Source: Mucor racemosus (Eukaryota > Mucoromycota > Mucoromycetes > Mucorales > Mucoraceae). From it: a DNA stretch of 64,000 nt. Position 1 is the first letter of the stretch, and each line of letters begins with the position of its first letter. Positions 32,525 through 43,560 of this stretch are shown piece by piece. The notes below the pieces were generated by a model that worked only from the letters and a program-made list of their open reading frames with translations, was not told where the DNA came from and did no database searches. The stretch lies in assembly GCA_027405735.1 (NCBI GenBank), contig JAPEHQ010000010.1, positions 1,302,001 to 1,366,000 of the forward strand, in the 5' to 3' direction. A program made the position numbers and the translations under genes.

Positions 32525-35500
32525 TTATTTTTTAATCACTTTCTTTTTTAAAGTGGTAGTAGGAGTAGCGGGTTTCTTCTTGTTGGGTGAACGAGATTTC
32601 TTTAGCTTTGAACACCCTTCACCTGTCATTAAATGTGATTTCCATCCTGCATCATTAGCTGGTTCAATAGAAATCAAACATAATGGACATTGTAATTCAT
32701 CTACAGAAAACATGTTAGTGAATATATAAAAATAATAAAATAATATTATATTACCACTACAAGTTTGCTTTAATGTGTGTTGAAGCCATTGTTCAACAGG
32801 AATTGCTTGATAGCAACGGGTACATTTCTTGATTAAATGTCTCCTTTCACAATCTTCAAGCATGTGTTCATTTAATGTGGGTATTTCAGTAATCTACAAA
32901 TTATGAATTTTAGTCAAAAACTCTACCAGGAAATCATTGCTTATACTTACAATTTGACACATGGGACAATTGGTAAGGACTGGACATGTATTGTAATAAT
33001 GCTTAATGAGTGTATCTTCATTGAACTCGGGATTGACTTCATCACAAAAGATACAGACACTGTTTTCATTCAATTCTTCCTCTTTTACAGCTACTGGAGC
33101 TGGTGCTGATACAGGTTTCGCTTTTTGCTTTTCTCTTGATGCTGCAGCAGCAGTAGTTGTTGACTTTGCTGCTGACCTTGTTGTTGCTGATGCTGGTTTT
33201 TTGACGGATTTTGTACTATTATTTGTAGTCGTCGTTGTTGTTGATTTTCTATCTTTGGTGGATGAAATTGCCGACTTTTTAACACGAGTTACAGTTTTCT
33301 TTTCGGGTTGAGCAACTGTCAAAGCTCTTAATTCAGTTAATGTATCCTTTGTTGCAGAACCTTTCTTAAAGAATGGATCTTTATCTACCAGTTTTGTAAC
33401 AGAATCTGCTAAAGACAATCTTAATGATTCATCAATATAGGAACTAACTCGATTGAATCCAAATTGATCAGATATTGTAATCAACAGTTTAACAGCAGCC
33501 TGCCTTACATCCTCATGTACATGCTTGAGATACACAACTACAAAGGACATAACATCTTGTAAGGGTACTTGCAATTTAGAAACAGTTGTTTCCACCAACT
33601 GTACACGTGCTTTAGCTTCTTTGTGATTATGAATGATTCTTTCTGGTTTACAAACAAAGAAAGGCATGAGAGGATAATCTTGAACCAAATTTAAAACAAG
33701 CTCTGTAGCTGTTTGTCTAATATTGACATTGCTATCTGAAGTTCGTTTAAGTAAACCACCAAAAGCGCGTTCCATGTAGCTCATGTCAGCCAATTCACCA
33801 ATGTGATGGGTTTGATGCCAAACATCCATTGCTTGACATACAATGGCTTCTCTTGAATCCATAACAGCTTCTTGCATCATTAGCAACGTTGCATGAACTA
33901 CGTCTTGATTTGCTTGTTGTATGATGTGTTGTTCAATCTGTGTCAAACCCCGTTTTCGGCATACAGCTTTAATACTAAGCACGCAAGCTACTGTATCTTC
34001 ACCGAAAATTTCGATGGGAAGGGTATATGGGATGCGTTCTTCATCCATGATAGGTTCGGGTATACTTTCAGGATCCACGGTAGTAGTAGTTGTAGCAGTA
34101 GTTGGGGGTATAAATTGTTTGTTAGTAGATGACACTATAGGTTCATCAATCACTGTATCTTCTGTTACATTAAGATGTGATGTTTGGTCAAAATCAAAAG
34201 TGAGGTCTTGCTGTTGTTGTTGTTGTTGTTGTTGTTGTGGTTGTGGTTGTGGTTGTGATATAACAATGGTTTCTTTATCAATAACCATATCCTCAACATT
34301 ATCAGCATCGTCTAGTGGTAAAACTCGACCGTCTTCAATATGTATATGTGCATGTTTCAACATTGTTTCTGCAGCTTGTTTAATTTCTTTTATATCGTCT
34401 TTAATTTTTTCGGCTTCATCGTAATCTTTTGTTTCAACGGCATGTCGTTTACCGATTTCAAGATCTGATAATATTTTTGTGAAACGCTCTAATTTATCAC
34501 CAAGATATTTATATGTTTTTGCAGTTTGATATGATTCACCTAGTTATACAAGAATGTGTTTGAGTTAATATATGGCATTAATAGTATAGAATCAGTGCTA
34601 TTATTTTACCTCTGACAGCTTCTTCTTCGGCATTAAGTAATGCTATAGTCCATTGTTGTAATTCAGCTTCGGCTACACTAGTTGTAGGTAATCTGTTGAT
34701 TTGACTTTGGTTACTAGATACACTTGTACGTCTTGTAGATGAACTGAGAATGCTATTATCATCAAATGGACTTTGTTGAGGTATATTTGAAGATGATACT
34801 ATGTCATTTTTATCGATTAAATGTGATGGCTGTCCTAATATGTTTAAAGCAAGTATACCAACCTATCAAATTAAACCTTATTAATGCATATTAATCATAT
34901 AAAACTACCATAAACTTTACTTGATTATATGTATTCAATCTATTACGATGGCAATTTCTAACAACTAATCGAACATATTCACCATCAGCATTTATTTTAA
35001 TGGATTTTAGTTCCCGAGCTCGAAACTGAGCGCGTGCGTTATTATCAAAACAAACATAACTGAACATGGTACCTTTTTGATTAATACAGTAATATTTAAA
35101 CATTTCCTATGAAATCCTTATAAATACCCTAATCTTGTGAATTCAATCAACATATTGTCTTCGTCTTCACTTGGTGGTGTATCAGGTGCAATTTCTTCTA
35201 ATACATCTTGAGCATCTTTTAGAATGCCAATATACACATCAATCCTTGTCGCAATTTTAAAGTGATGTGATAATATTTGAACTTTAGATATACGACTGAC
35301 ACCAGATAGTAAATGTATGATTAAATCCTGAGGATATTCAGGGCATCTATTTTGCAGATATTTATAAGAATTCTATAGCAATAATCACTCATTTTAAACA
35401 TTGCTTACTTTGGTGTTTGCCATCCTCTACATTTAATCTGTTGAGGCTCTACTTGATTCCCAGGACTACTTTTCACTAGTTGTTCTGGATTATATTCATC

Positions 35501-35551
35501 ATCCCATGAAGAGCAATGAACAACTTCATAAGGCAAAGAGTTATTTCCCAT
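32525..35551 (-). CDS. CEP104 homologue (ciliary/centrosomal TOG-domain protein)
   Basis: Protein of 885 aa in seven exons: 35551-35409, 35346-35128, 35059-34921, 34862-34610, 34539-32951, 32893-32755 and 32700-32525. The N-terminal jelly-roll domain (about 1-180) has CRGWQTPKCPEYPQDLI, RARELKSI and NTYNQVGILALNILG, all close to animal CEP104. A coiled coil follows (about 225-325: YKYLGDKLERFTKILSDLE, DYDEAEKIKDDIKEIKQ), then a Gln run, then an alpha-helical TOG-like array (about 420-660: VNIRQTATELVLNLVQDYP, HVHEDVRQAAVKLLITISDQFG). After a Thr/Lys-rich linker come Cys/His fingers (CIFCDE, CPVLTNCPMC, CTRCYQ, CPLCLIS; about 745-870). In animals and algae CEP104 sits at ciliary tips and binds tubulin, EB1, NEK1 and CP110. 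A role on cytoplasmic microtubules is the likely alternative here. Confidence 0.9.
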
Positions 35552-35965
35552 TTTTTATTACAGAAAATAAAAATAAAAAAGGTAAGAAAGAAAGAGAAAA
35601 AGAGAGAAAAATTACACATTTTTTTTTCTGGTCACCTCAAGCTAAAAAAGATGGTTACTCGTGGCTCTGCATAAAATACTGTACCATAGTCAATATGTAA
35701 AAAAGTATGGATAAAAATTCCCCTTAACTACATAAAGATCCCCTTGAAAAAGGTTTCACACAATCTATAAATTTATATAATCAGCACGTTTATATGATAA
35801 TAAGTCATTAAAAATGTCAAAAAATGCTGCTATTTAAAATAAAGGAGGAGAGAAACTAAATGACAAAAGAAGAAGCCCTTCTTTTTCATTTGCTTGGTAT
35901 TACCTTTATAGTGTTGTGTTACTCCATTGAATATATAAAAAAAAATTCCATCATATCTTTTCTTC

Positions 35966-35972
35966 TCTTCTT

Positions 35973-36005
<33 letters not shown>

Positions 36006-36008
36006 TAT
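35966..36008 (+). promoter_or_regulatory. (CT)n and T-rich tract upstream of the low-complexity protein gene
   Basis: A pure CT dinucleotide run followed by poly-T lies 33-75 bp before the ATG at 36041. Pyrimidine-rich tracts are frequent next to transcription starts in fungi; a TATA-like TATATAAAAA at 35930-35940 lies just upstream. The assignment is by position. Confidence 0.45.
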
Positions 36009-36040
36009 TTATTTTATTTTGTACAACATTTCCTTCTTAT

Positions 36041-37054
36041 ATGAATAATAGTAATAACATTTCATCAAGCATGAAAAGATCAAAAAAACCTATGCCGTTG
36101 TTTGGTTTATTTCGTAAAAATAAACCTGATCCAATTGTACCTCAACAATCTCAATTAGGATCTGGTATTTCTTCTGTACCTTTAAATTCAATGTTATCTC
36201 CAACTTTTTATCATTATCAGCAAGATCCTTATTCTCCACCTAGAGTACCAAAACCATCTGTATCTGATTCTCGTAGACCAAGACAGCAACAGCAGCAACA
36301 GCAACAACAGCAACAGCAACAACCCCCAAGACAACGAACCAGACAAAGATCAAAATCAGTTGGCAGAGACCCTTCTACTGTCGTATTAGAAGAAAGAGAA
36401 TCAGCTCTCAATAAACTGTGTAAAAGAGAATCACCTTCATCGCTGGCCGATTCGCTTCCTCTTTTATCACCTACTAATGCTGCTACACCACCTGTACCTC
36501 CTATCCCATTAAGACATCAACCTAATACAAGCATGCGTAAATTTAGTTCTGCTCACGATTTAAGAAAAGCAGCCAAATTGCAACAAGAATCAATGAATCA
36601 ACAAGTTCCTCTACCTGTAAAACAAGAACTATCTCGTTCAAAATCTTTATCTACCTCCCCACGTAAATTACGCACTAGTAAATCACATCAAAACCTTGTT
36701 AAATCGCCTACAACACCAACTTACAATAATAGAACCTATAAAAAACCACCCAAACCCACAAGAGATGATTCTGATGATGATATTCCGTTGGGCTACTTAC
36801 AATCGCCTACAAGTAAACCTTCAAGTTTGCTAAGTGATCAAGAAGAAGATGACGATAAAGATCTAGTACCAATTGCCGCTTTAGACGTAAAACCAACCGA
36901 GAAATTTCAAACAGCAGCAGACAAATATAAATTAAAAGTTAAAGAAAGACTACAATTTAATAGTGATGAAGAAGAAGAAGATGATGATGATATTCCAATT
37001 TCTTTAGCCTTAATGTCTCCAAAATGGAAAAAAAAAGAAATAAAAAGATTTTAA
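36041..37054 (+). CDS. Low-complexity protein of unknown function
   Basis: Single-exon frame of 337 aa. I do not recognise a family. It begins with a basic segment (MKRSKKPMPLFGLFRKNK), has a Gln run (about residues 85-95), Ser/Arg-rich segments suggestive of phosphorylation (RTRQRSKSVGRD, RSKSLSTSPRKLRTSKS), proline-rich stretches (PPVPPIPLR) and acidic patches (DDSDDDIPLG, SDEEEEDDDDIPI). The repeat-like DDDIPLG/DDDIPIS motifs occur twice. Predicted largely disordered. The ATG follows a (CT)n tract at about 35970-35997, probably in the promoter or leader. The composition and frame length support a real gene; cytoplasmic scaffold or regulator is only a guess. Confidence 0.7.
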   Translation: MNNSNNISSSMKRSKKPMPLFGLFRKNKPDPIVPQQSQLGSGISSVPLNSMLSPTFYHYQQDPYSPPRVPKPSVSDSRRPRQQQQQQQQQQQQQPPRQRTRQRSKSVGRDPSTVVLEERESALNKLCKRESPSSLADSLPLLSPTNAATPPVPPIPLRHQPNTSMRKFSSAHDLRKAAKLQQESMNQQVPLPVKQELSRSKSLSTSPRKLRTSKSHQNLVKSPTTPTYNNRTYKKPPKPTRDDSDDDIPLGYLQSPTSKPSSLLSDQEEDDDKDLVPIAALDVKPTEKFQTAADKYKLKVKERLQFNSDEEEEDDDDIPISLALMSPKWKKKEIKRF

Positions 37055-38359
37055 ATATCTGTATGTGTTTTTTGTTGATTATTGTTTATTGATTGAAAAA
37101 GAACCGGGATTCTGGAACAAATTACATACGAGTGTAAACACTAGAACCTTATCTGATATTATTTAATAAATGTGTCTTATATAATATTTATATCAACAGA
37201 TCCAATCAAACCAAAAAATAAGCACATCTCCGTAAAATAAACTACTTGCAGATCTCTTGGCAGACTCTATCTATTTCGTCCTACAGCTTCAAAATTTATC
37301 GGCTTTTCTATTGTCACGTCAAAATAAATGAAACTAATATTATATATCATATATTTAAAGGCCATTATCTCAGGTTAAATTTATATAAATAGGCAAACGT
37401 ATCAGATAGCTTATAAATAAAAGATTTATATAAATAAATATAATATAAAAAGAACATCAAGAAAAAATCAACCCCTAATGCGCCGTTTAATACCCACTGC
37501 TTTTTTTGACAGCTTTCTCTTTTTCATAGTTCCATTACTCTCGGCCCCGATTCTTTATTTTTTACTTTTTATTTTTTGTGAGACATTAAACATATATTAA
37601 ATATTTAGGAAATATCCACATTGAATTTTCATGACGATCAATTTGTTTTTAGACGACATTGATAGTAGTTTTGTTGATCAACTCGATTTTGAGGTTTAAT
37701 GCACGCATGATTTTCGTTGACAGTAAATCTTAATACCACTACATCAAGGTTACAAAGTCTTGCAAATGAACAAATTGACGAATCATTTCACTTGAATCAA
37801 TCCGCAATATTCGAGAATAGATTTTACTAGGTCGAATATTTTGACACTAGTATTCGTTTTCTTTTTTCCGTTTTCCAATTTTTAAAAAACACATCAACTC
37901 GAAAAATGCCTAGACAATCCAATTTGTAATACATTGATTTGAAACCAAAAAACATACATGTGTATTTCACAAGTCAGGCTTTATCACCAAAAAGTATTTC
38001 CAGATCAGCTCTTATTCTAAACAATGAAAAAAACCTTTAAAGCAAGAAACGTACGCTTGAAATTTGCAAAATTGCAATATTTGAAGGTTTATTTTAAGAT
38101 CGCAAGTCAGTCCATATACCTTTCTCCATTCCCATCTCCATTAAATTAAATTAAGTTATGCATACATATTTATATATGAAAAGGATCTTATAACAATGCA
38201 AAAGGAAAAATGTAGAAAACTGAATGGTTTAAAGCAGCTTTATTTTTACGACTTTTTTGGCTCACTTATGGAACACGTTTTTAAAAAACTTGAGATATTT
38301 AGGATACTACATTGGCAATAAGCACACTTCTTATCATTTTATTTTTGTTGAATAAGGGC
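37055..38359. other. Gene-free AT-rich region
   Basis: No supported gene or repeat boundary was found between the low-complexity protein gene and the left arm of the inverted repeat. Confidence 0.4.
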
Positions 38360-39968
38360 TAGCAAAACCGAGGATATTCTTTTGTACACATTTTTGAGGA
38401 CATCTCCACGAAAAATCAATATTTTAAAGAAATTTAAATTGGAACCTAGAGAGCTCAACGAAGTTGATGATATGAATGTAAAAGAATTCTGCATAATTTA
38501 ACGAATATTTTGGAATCTATTACGAAAATGTCAAAAAAATGAAATAAAAAAAAAGATGCCCAGTTTTTTTTCAAGCTCAGATATGTTAAAGAGAATTTTA
38601 AAACAAGTAAGTTTTATTATAAAAAAGTCTTTGAGTATCTTAATTTCTTGCAGAGATATTAAGGCTCAAAGTTTCAATTTTTCATATTTAAGCTGTAAAA
38701 ACCAAAGTTGGAAGAAAAAATTATCGGTTTTTCCGAATTTATTCGACAGATGCTATAGTGATAGTCTGTAGACAATTAATTGTTATTTGTAGCCCTTAAA
38801 AATCTGTATCCAATCAAACTAATTTCAGCAAGAGGTTTTTACTATTTTGTTATGAAAATCGCTCAAAACCGCGATTTTTGGATGAGGGTTGGGGTCAAAA
38901 AACAAGAGTACACCTTCAAATCTTCACTACTCCTTGAAAAATTGATTTTTTTTGAAAAAACTAAAAACGGATCTATATATATTGCTGCTCGCAATTATTT
39001 TTATGGAACTGACATTTTGTTTGATAACTTACTGGAAAATGATATTAGTAATTTATACGTTTTTGGTGTGTTTTATGGGGTAAATCCTTTGAATTTTTAC
39101 TTTGGCTCTATTTGTATCTAACAAATAATATACCTCTAATATAGACAAAAAACTTTTATTATCATTGCAAGTAATGTTTACTTAATAAAACCAATAGTTA
39201 TGCTTGTTTTTCTGATATTCCTATAATTTTTTGAATGGCTATATCTCCGCAAAAAAAATAGCTAAAAATATATGAATAGAACCATAATTATTGCAGCATT
39301 AACTTGTATTAGAATCCGCTCTTACCTCAGCATATGAAAAAATTTATGGGAAAAATGTTGGAAATCTGATTTTTAGGAAAAAAAATCCATTTTAACTTGT
39401 GGAGTGTAACTTTTATGATATATGGAGTGTAACTTTTTTAATTTATGGAGTGTAACTTTTTTGACTGATATCTGTCAATCCCTTATGGCATTGAGTATTT
39501 ACCCCTTCAAGTCGACCTAAATTACTTCAAAATGCTTCAAATAATAATTTTTTAATACTGCCCAATCGGTGAGTAAATTCTGCCCAAAACTAAAGTTTTT
39601 TAACATATCGCAATCATTGTTAAAACCGTCATTTAAACTGTTTAATACAGTATATAAGATGTTTTAATCAATTAATTGTACGAAATTTTGGATGTTTCCT
39701 GAAAGTTATATATGTACAAGGCTTTTATAATTTATTAATACAGACTGATTTTTTATGTGGTTGAACTTAAATAAACTTATTAAACGAGTGATCGAAGATG
39801 TTAAATATTCAATGAAGATTTGATTTATCGAGACTTTGTAAATTATTAAAATCAACGTAAAAAGTACCGTTTATTAGAATGAATTAGATTTGCTTGGGTT
39901 TATATAGCTATTGGAATTATGTAATAAGATCTAATGAACAGGGAGATTATTATTAATCTATAAATGTG
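38360..39968 (+). repeat. Left arm of a 1.6-kb inverted repeat (repeat R, copy 2)
   Basis: 1609 bp that pair with 40351-41962 in inverse orientation, from TAGCAAAACCGAGG at the outer end to TCTATAAATGTG at the inner end. The arms look virtually identical: two open frames in this arm (38556-38771, 71 codons; 38780-39121, 113 codons) have exact counterparts in the other arm. The only clear difference seen is a 3-bp insertion close to the outer end of the right arm. The arm contains all of repeat R shared with copy 1 plus about 300 bp beyond it. No known family was recognised in either frame. Confidence 0.92.
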
Positions 39969-40350
39969 TATGGACATCATATGTCGTTATGTTTTGGTAG
40001 GAATATTGCTATAAGTTATGTTTCGCTATTACTTCCTAGATAAAAGGAACTAGTTATTGAACAATAGACCTTGCTAGATCTTTCAAAGACCTCCAATATA
40101 TGGAATTTTGTAATTCTGATACAATAGATCATGTCAAAAACGAGTTCTGGCTGATCTATCAGAATTAGGGATTACCGAACGACCAATTCATTAGAATATC
40201 TATCAAACCGTGATGTCCAACATGCAAATCAAACAAGGTTACATTTCATATATCTATCATCACTATGCTACTATTGAATCATATACAGTAAGCATAATTC
40301 CAATTATATACAAACAATATACATATGTTTATTCTAATTATATTACCATT
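39969..40350. other. Spacer of the inverted repeat
   Basis: 382 bp of AT-rich single-copy sequence between the two arms. No gene, no terminal repeats or target duplications seen. Confidence 0.6.
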
Positions 40351-41962
40351 CACATTTATAGATTAATAATAATCTCCCTGTTCATTAGATCTTATTACAT
40401 AATTCCAATAGCTATATAAACCCAAGCAAATCTAATTCATTCTAATAAACGGTACTTTTTACGTTGATTTTAATAATTTACAAAGTCTCGATAAATCAAA
40501 TCTTCATTGAATATTTAACATCTTCGATCACTCGTTTAATAAGTTTATTTAAGTTCAACCACATAAAAAATCAGTCTGTATTAATAAATTATAAAAGCCT
40601 TGTACATATATAACTTTCAGGAAACATCCAAAATTTCGTACAATTAATTGATTAAAACATCTTATATACTGTATTAAACAGTTTAAATGACGGTTTTAAC
40701 AATGATTGCGATATGTTAAAAAACTTTAGTTTTGGGCAGAATTTACTCACCGATTGGGCAGTATTAAAAAATTATTATTTGAAGCATTTTGAAGTAATTT
40801 AGGTCGACTTGAAGGGGTAAATACTCAATGCCATAAGGGATTGACAGATATCAGTCAAAAAAGTTACACTCCATAAATTAAAAAAGTTACACTCCATATA
40901 TCATAAAAGTTACACTCCACAAGTTAAAATGGATTTTTTTTCCTAAAAATCAGATTTCCAACATTTTTCCCATAAATTTTTTCATATGCTGAGGTAAGAG
41001 CGGATTCTAATACAAGTTAATGCTGCAATAATTATGGTTCTATTCATATATTTTTAGCTATTTTTTTTGCGGAGATATAGCCATTCAAAAAATTATAGGA
41101 ATATCAGAAAAACAAGCATAACTATTGGTTTTATTAAGTAAACATTACTTGCAATGATAATAAAAGTTTTTTGTCTATATTAGAGGTATATTATTTGTTA
41201 GATACAAATAGAGCCAAAGTAAAAATTCAAAGGATTTACCCCATAAAACACACCAAAAACGTATAAATTACTAATATCATTTTCCAGTAAGTTATCAAAC
41301 AAAATGTCAGTTCCATAAAAATAATTGCGAGCAGCAATATATATAGATCCGTTTTTAGTTTTTTCAAAAAAAATCAATTTTTCAAGGAGTAGTGAAGATT
41401 TGAAGGTGTACTCTTGTTTTTTGACCCCAACCCTCATCCAAAAATCGCGGTTTTGAGCGATTTTCATAACAAAATAGTAAAAACCTCTTGCTGAAATTAG
41501 TTTGATTGGATACAGATTTTTAAGGGCTACAAATAACAATTAATTGTCTACAGACTATCACTATAGCATCTGTCGAATAAATTCGGAAAAACCGATAATT
41601 TTTTCTTCCAACTTTGGTTTTTACAGCTTAAATATGAAAAATTGAAACTTTGAGCCTTAATATCTCTGCAAGAAATTAAGATACTCAAAGACTTTTTTAT
41701 AATAAAACTTACTTGTTTTAAAATTCTCTTTAACATATCTGAGCTTGAAAAAAAACTGGGCATCTTTTTTTTTATTTCATTTTTTTGACATTTTCGTAAT
41801 AGATTCCAAAATATTCGTTAAATTATGCAGAATTCTTTTACATTCATATCATCAACTTCGTTGAGCTCTCTAGGTTCCAATTTAAATTTCTTTAAAATAT
41901 TGATTTTTCGTGGAGATGTCCTCAAAAATGTGTACAAAAGAATATCCTCCTCGGTTTTGCTA
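40351..41962 (-). repeat. Right arm of the 1.6-kb inverted repeat (repeat R, copy 3)
   Basis: Inverse partner of 38360-39968, separated from it by a 382-bp spacer (39969-40350). R-type sequence continues beyond the arm to about 42170, matching the DNA flanking the solo LTR in copy 1 (ACAGGTTATTATA, GTAATCTGGGATAGCATTCC), while the left arm stops at 38360. The right copy is therefore the longer one and the left is probably the derived duplicate. Frames at 41763-41548 and 41539-41198 equal those of the left arm. Confidence 0.92.
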
Positions 41963-42586
41963 AAAAAAAAAGATGTGTATACCCTCATTTCAAATTCTGT
42001 GTTACGTTCACAGGTTATTATAATAACTTTTAAGATAGTAATGAACTTTTTGAGTTGCATTGTAATTCTTATTGTAACAATGAATTATTAAGTAATCTGG
42101 GATAGCATTCCTTGTATAATTATCACTTTCTACTATCTACTCACATTATTGTTTTACCAAAACAGGGCTATATACGTTGTTTAAGTAGCCTTCATCGCAT
42201 TGTATTGCAATAGTAAATACCTGAATTCCTGTTTTAAACCACTGATATCTCTACCAACAAGATTAACGATTTTTGAGATCATGATTCTTGATACACCAAG
42301 TCAAAGGAACCGTTTACGACGACATGAAGAATGCATTAATTTTAAAGGTATTGTAGAGTATATAGTATATATATATCATTATTAGGGTCTAGTAATGCGA
42401 TAATTGCTAAATGGCATCTTGTTTTGATCAGTAGTGAGGATAACGTCAGTCAAACTTATATAATAATATACAGTGAGTTGTGAAAGCTGCTATTTAATAT
42501 TGTTGTATCAAAGGTGTACCTTTCCTTTATAGGCCATTGATATCTGTCAGAAAATAAAAGGGGCAATATCAGAATATAAGTGCATT

Positions 42587-42652
42587 GGCCTAATATTGAC
42601 TACAAATTTGCCTAATATTGACTACAAATTTGCCTAAAATTGATTATAAAAT
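42587..42652. repeat. Short tandem repeat, three units of about 21 bp
   Basis: Three head-to-tail units built on TTGCCTAATATTGACTACAAA, the last one diverged. No gene nearby. Confidence 0.8.
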
Positions 42653-42659
42653 TTAAACA

Positions 42660-43560
42660 CCAAAATCGAGGTATTACTTTTTTGTATTCGAAAGATAGAT
42701 CCAACTGGAAGCTACTCTGTATTTTTTGGTTCAGCAAAAAATATTGGTTTTTCGTCGAGATAATCAAAATAATAGTTCACATTACAGCTTACAGTCTATG
42801 CTAACTGAGTTTAAAAATTGAGTTATTATCGAAATGCTTCAAAAATAATTCAAAAAAACTTTATTCAATAGCTCAAGAACTGCTAAGTTGAATTAGCGTA
42901 TTAGATGTTTTATGTACAGTTTTAAATTCTGCATCCATTCAAACAAAATTTAGATAACTTTTTTACATTGAATTTTACCTAAAATGCAATTGAAATTTTG
43001 GACTTTTTTTGAAGATACATCACTTTTTATAAGCATATTTTAAATATAATTACTTGAAAAAATGCACTGCACAATTATCTATTTATCGAGCTATTACTGA
43101 ACCTTTTAGTCGCATTTTTTGTAGAGAAAACGAGATTTTTGTCCAAACTTTTTTCAAATTCAGAAGTTGGGATGAAGGTATACAGGGGAAAATTGAAGCT
43201 AGAAATGACGGAATCATTTTGTACACACTTTTGAGGATATCTCCACGAAAAATCAATGTTTTGAAAAGAACTAAATTGGTTCAGAGAGAGCTAAACAAAC
43301 TTGATGAAATAAATGTAAAAAAAAATGTTGCTCAATTTAATGAATATTTGAAATCCATGTGCTACAAAAATGTCAAAAAAATGGAATAAAAAAAAGGTGC
43401 TCAGAATTTTTCCATATTAAAGTATGTTGTAAAGCGCTTCAAAACAAGCAAGTTTCATTATTAGAAGGTGTTAGTACAGCTTAATTTTTTGCAGAGATAT
43501 AAAGCCTCAAAATTTTGAATTTTGCGAAAAATATGATACTATTTCAGGTTTTGTGATTTC
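42660..43560 (+). repeat. Repeat R superfamily, diverged copy
   Basis: Aligns with 16433-17460 along its length and with the core of copies 1-3: GGGATGAAGGTATACAGGGG, then GAGGATATCTCCACGAAAAA, then GTAAAAAAAAATG. A frame of 111 codons (43054-43389) reads ISPRKINVLK and RELNKL in the core. In comparison with copy 1 and the 17-kb copy, many differences fall at third codon positions. Confidence 0.65.

Noticed and set aside
38556..39121. Host genes in the inverted repeat arms
   Set aside because: The same frames recur in both arms and (frameshifted) in copy 1; they belong to a repeat and no family was recognised, so they are described within repeat R.
40210..40419. Small gene in the spacer of the inverted repeat
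   Set aside because: Ile/Tyr-rich translation of AT-rich DNA, no motif.
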